Positions 35,022 to 46,430 of a stretch of DNA of 64,000 bases are shown one piece after another. The translations under genes and the position numbers were made by a program. The notes under the pieces are model-generated. The model ran no database searches. It was not told where the DNA came from and worked only from the letters and a program-made list of their open reading frames with translations. This stretch comes from Tenrec ecaudatus (Eukaryota; Chordata; Mammalia; Afrosoricida; Tenrecidae), in NCBI RefSeq assembly GCF_050624435.1, contig NC_134531.1:252106812-252170811 (forward strand), read 5' to 3'. The first letter of the stretch is position 1, and each line of letters starts with the position of its first letter.

Positions 35022-35175
35022 GGCTGTTTCTCTTTTTATCTTGTCTTGATTTTCAAAGAACATACCGAACATTGTGAAGAACACGCCATGTTCTTTGATC
35101 GTTCCACTTTTTGACCTTTCTTTGTTATTCAACTAACTTTTAGCTCGGGAGAAACCGTGAGCTCACTGAATTGTC
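35022..35175. other. Target-site repeat and short unassigned flank
   Basis: The right target-site duplication is followed by unassigned sequence. Confidence 0.5.
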
Positions 35176-35366
35176 TTTTTGATAGGAGCCCTAGTGGGAC
35201 AGTGGGTAACTGCTAATGGAAAGGTCACACCAGCTGAACATGGGAGAAAGGCGTGGCTGTCTGCTTCTGTAAAGATGACAGCCATAGAAGCCCGAGAGGG
35301 CAGTTCTGCTCTGTCTTACAGGGTTGTTTTGAGTCAGACTCAACTTGACAGTAGTAGGCTTGGGTA
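35176..35366 (+). mobile_element. AfroSINE, full length
   Basis: Head 'aggagccctagtgggacagt', then 'gagaaaggcgtggctgtctg', 'tgacagccatagaagcc' and tail 'gttttgagtcagactcaact'. It carries a small deletion across the B-box region. Confidence 0.85.
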
Positions 35367-36119
35367 ATATAATGACCAGCCCTCTACACAGGAGCTAAAG
35401 GTCAAGGCAGGCTAACCACCTGGTGCAGGAACAGAGAAGTGCAGCGCAGCAAGGAAATGAATAACCTTTAAGTTTAGAGTAGGAACCATGATGCCAGCTT
35501 TCAAAGGAAGGGCTCGTTTTAATCATCTTAATTACTAAGCCTACACACAACCCCTTTCTTGTTAAAAATAGGGATGACTTTGAAGTAGATGATTTTAAGA
35601 ACATTTGCAATTCAAAGCTATGAGCATGGAAATTAACCACATCACATCATGGCCGGCTTCTTTCATTGGAGATGAATATGACCATGGAGGGAAAGGATTC
35701 AGAGTTCACTGGAACAGCGCACCACGAAAACACTGTCCCCAGGAAGAGGCCGATATTCTGTAGGTAGCCTTTGTTTTTGCCATCTTGGGTCATTCCAAAT
35801 CGTTCAAGATTCGGATTCCTAAGTCCTTCACCAGCATTTCACCAATTCTTGTTGGTGGAAGGGACCTGGATTGTTGCTCCCCTATCATCTGATCTTTGTC
35901 ACTGTCATTTTTGTGAGGGGAGAGCAGTTACCACATTGTCCCCATTCTCCCAGTCCTCCCTAGTGACACAGAAGTTGTCACCACATGGGCAGGGATAGAA
36001 AGACAATTCTGACTCTTCGTCGTATTAGACGTCCTCGAACTCCCCTCATCATGGAACCCTGTCATCATCACCAGGGTCAACAAAAGGACCGTCGCACCAG
36101 TCATCTCATGCGGCCTGTG
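35367..36119. other. Unassigned sequence
   Basis: No gene recognised. Two opposing frames at 35928-36209 overlap and show no motifs. Confidence 0.45.
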
Positions 36120-36400
36120 CCAGTCCCTAAACCTTTTCTTCCTTCTTGTACCCTTATTACAAACTCCCCGCTTCCTCCCTGCCACTACCCTAAGAATCTA
36201 TTAATCTAGTTACTGTCCCTATACATTCACTTATGCTGGATCTAATATAAAGAATATCATACTTGAAATCTCCAACAACAAAATGAAACGTAAAAGGACT
36301 TCCATCAAAAAGAAAGCAGGAAATAACAAAAACTAGAAAAAGTTGAAAATGAACAAGTGATCAGATGTTAAAGTTTAGCCTAAATGTATTCGCAGCATGG
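36120..36400 (-). mobile_element. Older L1 3' untranslated region fragment, antisense
   Basis: 'ctattaatctagttactgtc', the run of aaca/aaaac words (36270-36350) and 'agtgatcagatgttaaagtt' parallel the 42700-43000 copy, which has 'cttaatctagttactgtctc' and the same A-rich block. Confidence 0.6.
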
Positions 36401-36411
36401 ACAGAGTGCGC

Positions 36412-36668
36412 CTAGAGTCAAGGATGATGAGCTGTCACCTTACCTACTTGGACATGTTGTCAGGAGGGTCCGGAGGAGGACATCGTGTTTGGTAAAGTAG
36501 AGGGCCGGCGAAAAGGAGGAAGGGATGGGTTGATGCTGTGGCTGCAACAATGGCCGCGAGTATAGGAACAGATGCGGGGATGGAACAGGTCTGGGCAGTG
36601 TTCTGTCTGTTGTGCAGAGGGTTGCTCTGGGTTGGAAATGACTCAACGGCAGCTAACAACAACAATAT
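36412..36668 (+). mobile_element. RTE 3' end, 5'-truncated
   Basis: 'tggacatgttgtcaggaggg', 'ggccggcgaaaaggaggaag', 'gtggctgcaacaatggccgc' and the terminal 'acggcagctaacaacaacaa' match the family's 3' end. Confidence 0.85.
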
Positions 36669-36674
36669 TTGTTT

Positions 36675-37610
36675 TAGGAGCCCTGACGATGCAGTGGGTT
36701 ACACACAGGACTGCTAGCTGTACGGTCAGCAGTTCCACACAACTAGCCACTTCCAAGGGCAAATGAGGAGACTGTCCACTCCTGTAAAGAGTTGACAGTC
36801 AGATGACGCTGGGATCAGGTATCAGGCATCACAAGACCCCAAACAAACACACATATTGATGCAAATAATGGGGGTCAGAGTGGAGACCCAAAGCCATCTG
36901 TAGACAATTGAACATTCCCTGCCATAAGGGTCACAAGGAAGGAACGGGTCAGCCAGGGTGCAGCAGAGCACTGATGGAACACACAACATTCCTCTAGTTC
37001 TTTAATGGTTCCTTCCCCCACTATCATGGCTCCAGTTCTACCTGACAAATCTGGCTACACTGGGGTCCTAGGACACTAGTACAGATAATAGCTCTCAACA
37101 CATGGAATCCCGGACAGATAAACCCTTCAGGAACAGTAATAGGAGTAGAGTTATCATAAGAGTGGGTGGAGGGGGGGGAGGTGTGGGGAGAAGAGAGAGA
37201 AACGGGGAGCCAACTACAATGATTACCGTACTAACCCCACCTCCAGGGCAATGAACAACAGAAATGTGGGTGAAGGGAAACAATGGACAGTGTAATATAT
37301 TAAATTTAGAATAATTTATCAGGGGTCCACAAGGATGGGAGGGTGGGGTTGGAGGGAAAGAAGAGGCGCTAATACCAAGGGATCAAGCAGAAGTAAAATG
37401 TTTTGAAAATGATGATGGCAACATATGTACAAATGTGTTTGATACAATTGATGTATAGGATGCTGTGAGCTGTAAGATCCCCCAATAAAATGATTTATTA
37501 ATAAAAGATACAAGGAGTTAACAGTCTCAAAAACTCACAAGGCCTACCCTGTCCTATGGGGTCACTATGAGTCAGTTGCAAGCTGATGGCAGTAAGAGAT
37601 TTTTGTTTTG
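36675..37610 (+). mobile_element. AfroSINE split by an L1 insertion
   Basis: The left half runs 36675-36800, with head 'aggagccctgacgatgcagt' up to 'cctgtaaagagttgacagtc'. The right half runs 37512-37610, from 'aaggagttaacagtctcaaa' to 'gtcactatgagtcagttgca'. Between them lies the L1. Confidence 0.85.
36801..37511 (+). mobile_element. L1-like 3' end inserted in an AfroSINE, with TSD
   Basis: It begins near 'caggtatcaggcatcacaag' and ends with 'cccccaataaaatgattta' plus an A-rich tail. It is flanked by aaagagttgacagtc (36786-36800) and aaggagttaacagtc (37512-37526), two mismatches in 15, so insertion was fairly old. Confidence 0.85.
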
Positions 37611-37631
37611 TTTGTTTTTTAATATCTGCAG

Positions 37632-37828
37632 TAGGAGCCCCGGTGGCAGAGTGGACTATGTATTGAACTGTCAACTGTAAGTTCAGCAGCCCAAACCCGC
37701 CGGCTACTTTGTGGAGATAGATACAGACATGTACTCCTGCAAAGATTCACAGCCTCTGAAACCCGGAAAAGCAGTTCACCTCTGCCCTGCAGGGTTGCCT
37801 CGAGTTTGAATTTGATACCTGCAGTAAT
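37632..37828 (+). mobile_element. AfroSINE, full length
   Basis: Head 'aggagccccggtggcagagt', 'cccaaacccgccggctactt', 'gcctctgaaacccgg' and tail 'ctgcagggttgcctcgagtt'. Confidence 0.85.
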
Positions 37829-37911
37829 CCATAACTGACATTATTCTATTCAAAGCAGGGAGACTCATCTACTTCTTTATTTTTGTACACCTATAAAAAA
37901 CCAAAGAAAAT

Positions 37912-38092
37912 GCATTAATTTGATTCTGATTCACATTTGCCAGAATAGACTGGGCCCCTCAAAAACTTGAATTGTTGCTTTTTCAGAAGCAGATTGCCAG
38001 GCCTTTCTGTGGAGTCTGTCTGAGTGGGTTTGAACTATGAACCTCTCGGTCAACCTGAGTGCACTAACCACGTGTACCACCTAGGGACTCTA
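37912..38092 (-). mobile_element. AfroSINE, antisense
   Basis: Tail first ('gattctgattcacatttgcc') to head ('gcactaaccacgtgtaccac'). Confidence 0.75.
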
Positions 38093-38094
38093 AT

Positions 38095-38275
38095 GATTGG
38101 AATCCCTTGCTGTCAGGTCCATGCTGATTCACAGAGACCCCCTGTGGGTTTCCAAGAACGGAACTGACAACAGGAATGGAAAGCCCAGTATTGCTCCCAT
38201 ACTGGTGGCTTCAAACTGCTCACCACACAGAGCGCAGCCCAAGTCCTAAGCACTAAACCACCAGGGCTCCTTACT
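38095..38275 (-). mobile_element. AfroSINE, antisense
   Basis: Tail first ('tccatgctgattcacagaga') to head ('ctaaaccaccagggctcctt'). It abuts the previous antisense copy. Confidence 0.85.
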
Positions 38276-38694
38276 GGTTGAAATAGACATATTCATAAGG
38301 TGTGCCAATATATGTCCACAGGAAAAGATTGTGGAAATTTTTCATTATCTTTCAAATCTTTCTTGGGAGTCCCTGTATACAAAAGGCAATTTAAATTTCA
38401 AGACAATGTTTAATGCTTGGTTCTGGAAAAAAATTGTTCATTTTGTTTTAGAGTTTGGTTTTTAGGGTATATATAATGAATAATGTGATTACAAAATGGT
38501 GAGCATGTTTGAATAAGAAACCTTTCAATGAAAAATATAAGCCCCCCAAAAAGATTTATTAATTAAAAAAAGAAAGAAAAATATAAATATAACCTCTGTA
38601 CTTAGTTTGTGACTGTCATTGAAATAAAGGATTAAGCGATTTTGGCAATATTACATCGCAGCATTGACTAGTAAAGCAATCATAATGTGAAGTT
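38276..38694. other. Unassigned, with a minimal L1 3' tail
   Basis: 38537-38582 ('ataagccccccaaaaagatt' then an A-rich stretch) looks like only the last ~30 bases of the L1 3' end in sense, but is too short to be certain. The rest is unassigned. Confidence 0.4.
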
Positions 38695-38708
38695 TGGGGC
38701 AGGGAGTT

Positions 38709-39060
38709 ATTTTTTTTTAAAAAACGTTTTATTAGGGGCTCATACAACTCTTATCACAATCCATACATATACTTACATCAATTGTATAAAGCACATCCAT
38801 ACATTCCCCGCCCCAATCATTCTCAAAGCATTTGCTCTCCACTTAAGCCCTTTGCATCAGGTCCTCTTTTTTTTCCCCCTCCCTCCCCGCTCCCACCTCC
38901 CTCATGTGCCCTTTGTAATTTATACATTGTTATTTTGTCATATCTTGCTCTATCCGGAGTCTCCCTTCCCCGCCTTCTCTGCCGTCCCTCTCCCAGGGAG
39001 GAGGTCACATGTGGATCCCTGTAATCAGTTCCCCCTTTCCAACCCACTCACCCTACACTC
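38709..39060 (-). mobile_element. Short L1-like insertion with perfect 14-bp TSD
   Basis: 352 bases start with 'atttttttttaaaaaacgtt' and 'ttattaggggctcatacaac' and end in 'caacccactcaccctacact'. They are flanked by exact tggggcagggagtt copies at 38695-38708 and 39061-39074. The poly-A tail appears as T on the left, so it is a minus-strand insertion and one of the younger ones. Confidence 0.95.
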
Positions 39061-39074
39061 TGGGGCAGGGAGTT

Positions 39075-40194
39075 TTTAAGGCACACCTAACTCTTCCAGA
39101 TAAGTGTGTAGCATATGCACTGAGCACTTGATAGGGTCTGGCCATCGGGACACAGGATCAAAGTTCATTAAAATTTCAGCCATGTTTCATCGGCTGCGTG
39201 CTATTAGTTGGTATTAAATATAGTCTAAATAACTTACCCAACATTCTTACAGATAATAAACACCAAGCTGACTAAAGATTATATCCTAGGCTTCACTCTT
39301 TCTAGTACACCAAGAAGGTTCAGAAAGAGAATATATAGCGTTCTGAAACTTAGACACCCAAAAGAAAATGCTCACCAATGAGTTCTCAAAGACCTGCCTA
39401 TGTCGTGGCAGAACCTGGTTTTAGTGCATGGGATAGAACGACCAAGAAGGCATAATGTCTGCCCTGGGAGACCGTACACTCCAGATATCCAAGCGAATAA
39501 GCACACTAGAGAGTGACTAATGCTATAACAGAAGCATGAAGACACTCCTGTAGGTGTCGGGTCGAAGAAGGTGGATTGTTGGTGAGGGGGTTCTTAGGTC
39601 AAAGTGCAGTTGGAGGAAGTGCATCTTATTTTCCAAGTGAACAGATTGGCTGGGAGTCAGTAGGGGAGAAAAGGTAGGAAGGAACATAGTGGTATGCCCT
39701 ACCAGGCCATTAGATGAAGTGGCGAACACATGAAGGAAGAATACAGGATTCTTATGGAGGACCATGGATAATGTATTGGGAATTGTAAGTTTTTCCTGGT
39801 CCTTTTAAAGAGATTCATACAAGAAACACCTCACTTGGATTTATGCTTTAGAAGGAACATTAGGGAAAGGGATTATGAGGCCCTCAACTAAGGAAGTAGC
39901 GTGTAGAATGAGGGCATGTCCACTAGTCTGAGATGTATTTAGGTGGCCAAGGAGAGTTAGTAGGTTGGGGAAATTCCAGATAACTCTTAGTAGTTCCGGT
40001 GTCTGCATGGTTTCCAATGTTGTTTTGGTTATCTATTACTGCCTAACACCCATCCTAAAACTTAATGGATTCATACAACCACTACTGTCATTGTTCATGA
40101 TTCTAAGAGTTGGTTAGAGACCTGCTGAGTGGCTTTTCTGAAAGCACATTGTTCATTTTGTATCACAGTTTGGTTTTTAAAGTGTATGTGTTAG
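39075..40194. other. Unassigned; possible ancient repeat at 40022-40145
   Basis: 40022-40145 ('ggttatctattactgcctaa', 'catcctaaaacttaatgg') resembles a common old mammalian LTR-associated sequence. No gene supported elsewhere in this interval. Confidence 0.4.
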
Positions 40195-40705
40195 TCTGGG
40201 TAGACTAGAGAAACACAATTCATAGACACTCATATTTTATAAGAGAGAGTTTTATATAAGGGGTAAGTATACTGTAAGAACGCATCCCAACCCAATCCAG
40301 TCCAAGCCTTAAAGTCGGACATTTGGCCCATATGTCCGACACTGCTCTACAAAGACCTCCTCAAATTCACAAAACACGCGCAATGATGCCAAATGCAGGA
40401 AGAGAGCTGAATCAGTGAGCATGTGAGCATCTCAGCACTGGCAGGGGTCTCCATGTGGCTTCTCCAGCACCCAGGGCTGCATCAGAGTAGGGTCATGTGT
40501 CTTCTTCTCAGGGATGTCTCACAGGAAGTGAGCCTTTCCAGCTGGAGCAGCGATCTAGCTAAGGCAGCTGCACCCTGGTTTGACCATCAGAGAGCAAGAG
40601 ACCAGAAAGGTGAGGCTCGCCGAGCCATTTATCTCTCCGCCCTTCCATTAATCCCACATGTGTTCATTGGCCAGGTTGGCACAATAAACCTTAACTCTCA
40701 CAGTA
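40195..40705 (-). mobile_element. Interspersed repeat 'X', antisense
   Basis: It starts 'gtgttagtctgggtagacta' and 'gaaacacaattcatagacac', exactly the reverse complement of the end of the 20575-21126 copy. It shares 'ggcaggggtctccatgtggc' with the 0.9-kb copy. Confidence 0.7.
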
Positions 40706-41204
40706 TATATGCTGAATGATTGTGATTACAAAATGGTAAGGATGTTTGGAATACCATTGATCCTAATTTTCCATGTGGGTATAATCTACGGGGGCTGGAA
40801 TATACATCACTCACATATATGCTGTCTTGGTAGCATGACCTGGGAGTCTGAGATTTCTCGATTGTCATGTGTCTTTCTCCTCATCGCTCTCTTAGAAGTC
40901 CTTCTGTGGTAACTAGATTGCGGGAGCAAGAATTCCAAGAAGACACAGTGCTTATTAAGCTTCTGCTTGAATCATGCTTGCTAGTGTCCCTTTGACCAGG
41001 CCTAGAATCAGTGTGAAAGAGAACTTCTGCAAGGGACAGCTATTGATAAGTGCGCTTCATTCAAAGTAGGAGCTTGCCATGAAGAATATGAACTGGGGAG
41101 GGACATGCACTGAGAGAATATATAGAAGGGGAGGAATGGCTTTGGAAGGAAGAGATCGCCACATCATAGGCCATATGCCTTTGGTTTGTTTGAATGGAGG
41201 TATC
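40706..41204. other. Unassigned sequence
   Basis: No gene or repeat recognised. Confidence 0.45.
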
Positions 41205-41410
41205 TATTAGGAGTGTCTGAGTGACACACCGGCTTAACACTTAGTTACTAATGAGGAGGTTAGCAGTTGAAAGCCACCCATAAGTAGCTTGGAAGAAAGG
41301 TCTAAGGATCTACTGCCAAAAGATCACAGCCATTGAAAATCCTATGGAATACAAGTCTACTCCCAAATGCTTGGGATGGTCAAGAGTTAGAATTCACTCA
41401 ATGGTTTGGC
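41205..41410 (+). mobile_element. AfroSINE, 'gatctactgccaaaa' subtype
   Basis: 'ggaagaaaggtctaaggatc', 'aaagatcacagccattgaaa' and 'agttagaattcactcaatgg' mark the same SINE subtype as 27191-27412. Confidence 0.75.
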
Positions 41411-41871
41411 TGCTTTTTTGAAGAAGAAGAAGAGGAGGAAGAAGAAGTAAATATTAGGTAGTTAAAAATTTGGGTCTGAATTTGGGGTTGAAGGGTGGAG
41501 ATACAAGAGAACAGCTCTTGGTAACTAAACCCACAAGAGTAGCAGAGCTGATCCAGACAATGCGTGGAGAAAGGAGGGAAAAAGCCGAGGGAAAGGAGAT
41601 GTGCACTAGGTTGGAAGGCAGGAAGAGAGAGGGCAAATGAAATGCAGAGAGAACACTGCTGTGTAAAAAAAAAAGTCAAAGCAGGAACAGGAACAGGCAG
41701 AGGGATGGTGGTACAGTGAAGTGTTGCGCAAAGACTGGAGTGTGAAGGCGGATACGGGGCCATAGGTGAGGCCGGACTGGGTAAGAGTTGAGAGAAAGGG
41801 GAAGCTGTTGAGAGCTTGCTAAATGTCAGATGCTCTACCAGACATGATGTAGGGTGCATCTTGATACTGGT
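41411..41871. other. Purine-rich unassigned sequence
   Basis: A GA/AAG-rich run at 41418-41450 creates a serine-rich antisense frame (41398-41889). The serine run is a repeat artefact, and I do not call a gene. Confidence 0.5.
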
Positions 41872-42012
41872 GATCAGCGCTGATGACACTGTGGTAAATC
41901 ACTTACCTGATAACCGAAAGTCAGTGGTTCAAACCCACCAGTCACTCCAGGCACACAATGTGATCGTTTGCTTCAATAGAGTTTTCAGCATAAGAGAGCC
42001 TGTGGCCAAGGT
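41872..42012 (+). mobile_element. AfroSINE, 5' part, diverged
   Basis: 'gataaccgaaagtcagtggt' and the B-box-like 'ggttcaaacccaccagtcac' identify the tRNA-like head. Confidence 0.7.
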
Positions 42013-42017
42013 CCAAC

Positions 42018-42205
42018 TGCCAAAGAGTTGATTCCAATTCACTGTGATCTATAAGGCAGAGAGAAACCGTTCTTTTCTGTTTCCGAGATGGCAACTCTTT
42101 ACAGGAGCAGTAGTCTCACCTTTCTCCCCTGGAGCGGCTGGTGGGTTCAAACTCTTGACCTTGCAGTTAGGAGCTCACTATGCCCCGCGGGCTCCTTGGA
42201 GTAGT
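42018..42205 (-). mobile_element. AfroSINE, antisense
   Basis: 'gagttgattccaattcactg', 'ctctttacaggagcagtagt', 'cggctggtgggttcaaactc', 'gcagttaggagctcactatg'. Confidence 0.85.
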
Positions 42206-42534
42206 TTTATTTTGTTTTGTTTTTCAGGGTGGCTCTGAGTATGAATGAACTCAACAGCAGGGATTATGATATATTTTTATAGTTTGTTGGGGCATGGGGA
42301 GAAGAGAAGCTTAACTTGTTGGTAAGCAGAAAAGTCAAGAAGATTAATTCTAGAGCAAATACTCTGTGGCGGATGGGAGTTCTTGCCTCAGTACCTGGAT
42401 CCTGCCAGTCTTACCTTAAGACCCAGACTAGAAGCTATTTTGATCCAAGAACCTCTGCTTAAAGTCATACTCTGTAGTTATGTATCATAGCTCAAAATTC
42501 TAATGACAGATAAGTTATTTTAGAATCATTTCCA
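42206..42534. other. SINE tail remnant and unassigned sequence
   Basis: 42222-42272 ('cagggtggctctgagtatga') looks like a SINE 3' end. Otherwise nothing recognised. Confidence 0.4.
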
Positions 42535-43300
42535 TTTTTAATAAATAGTTTTATTAGAATATAATCCTAATATCATACAATTCAACAGTTCAATCATATC
42601 AAGAAGAGTTGTACAATCATCCCCACAATCGATTTCAGAACCGATTCTTCTTTCTTGTTCTCCTCGGTATTAGCTCCCAACTATCCTCCCAACCCCTCTG
42701 CCTAGCGCCCAGTGAACTCTTAATCTAGTTACTGTCTCTAGAGATTCACCACCTGGATTTCATATACCAAAAAAGGGACCGAAAAAAAGGATCAAGACGG
42801 CCAACAACAATGAACAAAACAATAACAAAATAGCCAAAAACAAAACAAAGGGAAACCCCAGTTAAAAAGGAAACAGAAAACATTAAAAACGAAAACAAAA
42901 GGGGGATCAAATGATATGGTGTTAGATTTTGACCTACCTAGATTTGCCATAATCTACTTTCCAATGCACTCTGTATGATAAGCAGGGTATCCACATCCCT
43001 GGTCTATGTTCAGCGGGCTTGACTGGAAGCTTAATCCATGTGTATTTCCTCTTCACTTTTTTTTGTAACTGATAAAACTTTTAAGTGGGCTGAAAGGGGG
43101 AATCAAACCACATATTACAGTTTAGCCTGGCTGTATCTATTATAATAGCCTCTGCAGTACTTTCTGTCTGATAACAAGGCTATCGGCATCGCTCGTCTAT
43201 GGTCAGAGGGAAGTCAGCAGAGGCTTAATCTATGTGTGGATACTGCAAATAGATGTGAGGCTTCCCCCGTCGCCCATAGCTTTCTGCAAACCAGGTGCGC
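42535..43300 (-). mobile_element. Older L1 3' region, antisense, with internal tandem duplication
   Basis: 'aatagttttattagaatata', 'gttgtacaatcatccccaca' and 'cttaatctagttactgtctc' place it between the pan-mammalian L1M type and the young local type. Two diverged ~150-base units lie inside: 42895-43045 and 43090-43250, each 'ggggga(a)tcaaa..', '..tctgtatgata/tctgataac..', '..gcttaatc(c)atgtgt'. Confidence 0.7.
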
Positions 43301-44149
43301 AAAGTTTAAGCTCTGATACCCGTCCCTTCTTCGGATTTGCATGATAGCATTTACGACCCTTGGATCACAAAGCTATGACCACTTCTCTGTGATGACTGTT
43401 AGGGAGACATTCTCTGGGAAGAAATAAAAGAAATTGAGGGAAAGGGGTACTCTGTGCAGTAACTGGGTGGTGAAGGGAGGAGAGTGGGAGGGAGACCTGC
43501 TTTTCGTTGTATTACATCTCGCTGCTGTGTGAACTTGAAACTAATTATGTGCACCTATCATTTTTTAAATAGGAAAACAAAATAATTGCTGAGAGTCACA
43601 TACAGCCAGCTTCCAATATTCCCCCCATAGGAAAGCAGAGTAGAGGTCCACAAAGTCTTTTATTTTTTTCTTCATCTTATTTTAACCCCCACCGCCCAAC
43701 CCCCCCTTCCCCCCCCCACACACACACAATGTCTTCACTGCAGGTAGTGACCCCTGTCAACATAGCCCAGGACCCTGTGGGCCATAGACTTCTTTGAGAC
43801 AAAAATTCTGGATGCTTTCCTGAGAAAAGTGTTCTTTCCTACAAATTTTCTTATGTGTCTGGCCTTGCTGAAGCCCTTATTTGGTATCCAGGCTATGCAT
43901 TTTGGCTCTGGTGAAGTCCCCCCTTGTCAGAGTGGGCAAACAGACCACTTCAGAAAACTTGCCACTGCCTGAGATCAGAGGAGCCATGCTAAATCAGCGT
44001 TCACTTTATGTCAAGTAAACAGGCCTTTCTCTCAAGTCTTCTGGCTGCTAATCTGACCCACACTCGAATCCTACTCTCTCTGCTTTCCCTGGTCTTCAAC
44101 TTGTTCATCTGTCTGATGCAGGGTTCAAGTGTCCCTTTCTTCGGACACA
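43301..44149. other. Unassigned; C-rich run
   Basis: A poly-C/(CA) patch lies at 43688-43728. No gene recognised. Confidence 0.4.
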
Positions 44150-44290
44150 GTCAGTATTAGAAAATGCGGTGATAGTAAACGCGTGTCTACGCCGCTTTGC
44201 ATATGAGGAAACGGAGATTTGGAGAAAATGAATGATCTGCGGTTACATGGCTGGTATAAAGAGGCTCCAACTGTGACCCTTGGCATGCAG
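44150..44290 (+). mobile_element. MIR
   Basis: 'tttgcatatgaggaaacgga', 'gatttggagaaaatgaatga' and 'tacatggctggtataaagag' follow the MIR core and 3' order. Confidence 0.6.
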
Positions 44291-45199
44291 TGGGAAAACC
44301 CGCCGCTCAGTAGCCACAGGGAGAGGGGACGCAGTTGCTTTGCCCTTGGCGTTAAGAAACTGAGTGGGTGATACAAGCAATAAGGCCCTGCAATTCCTTT
44401 CAATAAAGATAAGGACAAATTGTATTTTGTTGACTCTTTTAATTCAAAGTATTTGATAAAAACTTGGCTTTTAATCAGCACATAGTTGTTTTAAAAAAAC
44501 ACCTGAATACACAGAAACTAGCATTTAGCAAAAAAAATTCTACACTCATACCCATTTCTGGGTTAACAAATTAAAATATTCAGAGTGAATTAGACGAGTT
44601 GAATCATTTGTATAGTCAGCATTTCAGTTATAATACTTTAAATAAAACCTGATTCTATTCTGAGCTTTTGAAACTGTATCCACTGGAAAGTGTCTGGTAT
44701 TGAATTTCCAGAGTCTTTATTAATATTATTTCACATCCTCAAACCATCTAACCTTTCCCTGATTAGCAAAGTTTGAATTAAACACCAATTTGGGGCTGAG
44801 CTAATAATAACAGGAAAAACAACAACAACAGCAAAAACCTTCTATACAGATAGACACACAATTAGTTAGTAACTTTTTGCCAGTACAGTTTTAATGCCTA
44901 TTTCTTTAGTGAGTGCCATTTCAAATGCTAACAGAGAAGTTATACCAACAATATTGTGTATAACCAACTGCTTATAATAGTGCTTGACTGGAGAGAAATC
45001 TCATTGTGATTAATGATTGAAAGATACTTACATTGATAATTTCTTTAAAATTACTATAACTCCTTTACCCAATAAACAATAAAAAAGTTTTAAAAAGAAA
45101 AAAATTACTATAACTATGAAATAGACTGTAAAAATCGATATGATTTGAAAATATTTGTTCAAGATGTATGAATGTTTTTTAAAATCTTTGGGTTTTTAT
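44291..45199. other. Unassigned AT-rich sequence
   Basis: No gene or clear repeat. 45065-45115 has a short A-rich 'aataaacaataaaaaag' patch. Confidence 0.45.
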
Positions 45200-45361
45200 T
45201 TTTTTCCAAAACCATTTTATTGGGAGCTAATACGGATATCATATCGTTCCATAGTTCAATCACATCAAACAGTGTTGTACAATTGCCGCCACAATCAGTT
45301 TCAAAACATTCTCTTCTTTATTTAACTCCTTGATATCAGCTCCCTTTTACCACCATCCCCA

Positions 45362-45400
<39 letters not shown>

Positions 45401-45775
45401 TTCTCTCTCTCTCATGCACGCACATCCCAGGAACATTTATTCTACTTGTGTTTCTCTAGGTTCATCAATCTGGATTTCATAGACTGAAAGACAGAAAAAC
45501 ATATAACAAAAATTCAAAAGGGTTACCCCCAATAACAAAATACATCTGAGATAACCCCAATATGGGCAAAACCCCAAACAAAGAGAGAGAGTCCTGAAAA
45601 GTAGATCAGGCCTAACCTGCATCAGACGGGGATCAACTGACAGGGTTTTAATTGTTCAAATCAGATTTGTCATTTTGATCTCCTTTAGTCATCTCTCCAA
45701 GGCTCTCTGTTTGGTAACCAGTTTCTTCCTGTCCCTCTAGTATGTATAGAGGGAAATCACAGGAGGCTTATTTCT
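45200..45775 (-). mobile_element. Intermediate-age L1 3' region, antisense
   Basis: 'accattttattgggagctaa', 'agtgttgtacaattgccgcc' and 'ctttagtcatctctccaagg' are intermediate between the 42.5-kb type and the young 'gggggctcat' type. A (CT)n lies inside. Confidence 0.7.
45367..45412. repeat. (CT)n microsatellite
   Basis: CT dinucleotides broken once by 'atttct'. Confidence 0.95.
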
Positions 45776-46412
45776 CACAAATAAGCCCCCCCACACGACT
45801 CTATATCGATGCTGGGTTCGATAATTGATTGTAATGGCCAGAGCGGACTCACAGACAATACTCATAATTAGGGAGTTTTTTTGGGAAGTCAATAAGTCAC
45901 CATAAATCAGCAAACAGTAAGGATGCAGTCATTGGTCTCCTTAGCAAGAGCCAAGTGTCTTTCTGGTTCTCAGCCTCTCAGCCACATGGCAGCCAAGTCT
46001 CCCTCTGGGCCTTAGTCTTTCAGTCCGGTGCTCCCTTTCTTGGCTTTGACCTCTGTGAACAGAAGGAGGACAGCCTGCCTGTCACTCTGTCCCACAGTTC
46101 CATAGTCTCTTGCATAGTCTTCAGGGTTCCATAGACCAGACATGAGGAAGGTACCCCGAAGTGTCCGCACTGGTCTTCTGAGTCCCTATGCTGCAGTCTT
46201 GGCTGCATCTGGGCTCAGCCGCCTCCACCACTTCAGACAGAGGTCTTGGATGTGCTCTCTCAGGGCCCTCTGGGTTTCTCCTCTGCTGTGTCCAGGGCGG
46301 CTCATTCTCTTTGCCAGTGTAGTGCCAATAGAAATGGGCCAATCCCCTCTATTAGTGGTGCACATGCCATTTGCCTAGTCACACCCAGAGACTTGAGTAC
46401 AAGAGTCGTATT
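45776..46412. other. Unassigned block, possibly an LTR on the minus strand
   Basis: It contains 'gctgggttcgataattgatt', 'ggccagagcggactcacaga' and a CCAAT-type motif at 46325-46345, then is cut by the L1 at 46431. On the minus strand the texture resembles a retroviral LTR upstream region. No terminal repeats were identified, so this is only a suggestion. Confidence 0.3.
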
Positions 46413-46430
46413 AAGAAATTTCACTCCGCC

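Noticed and set aside
41398..41889. 163-codon antisense frame with a serine run
   Set aside because: The serine run is the translation of an AAG/GA-rich simple tract. The rest has no motif and overlaps SINE and unassigned sequence.
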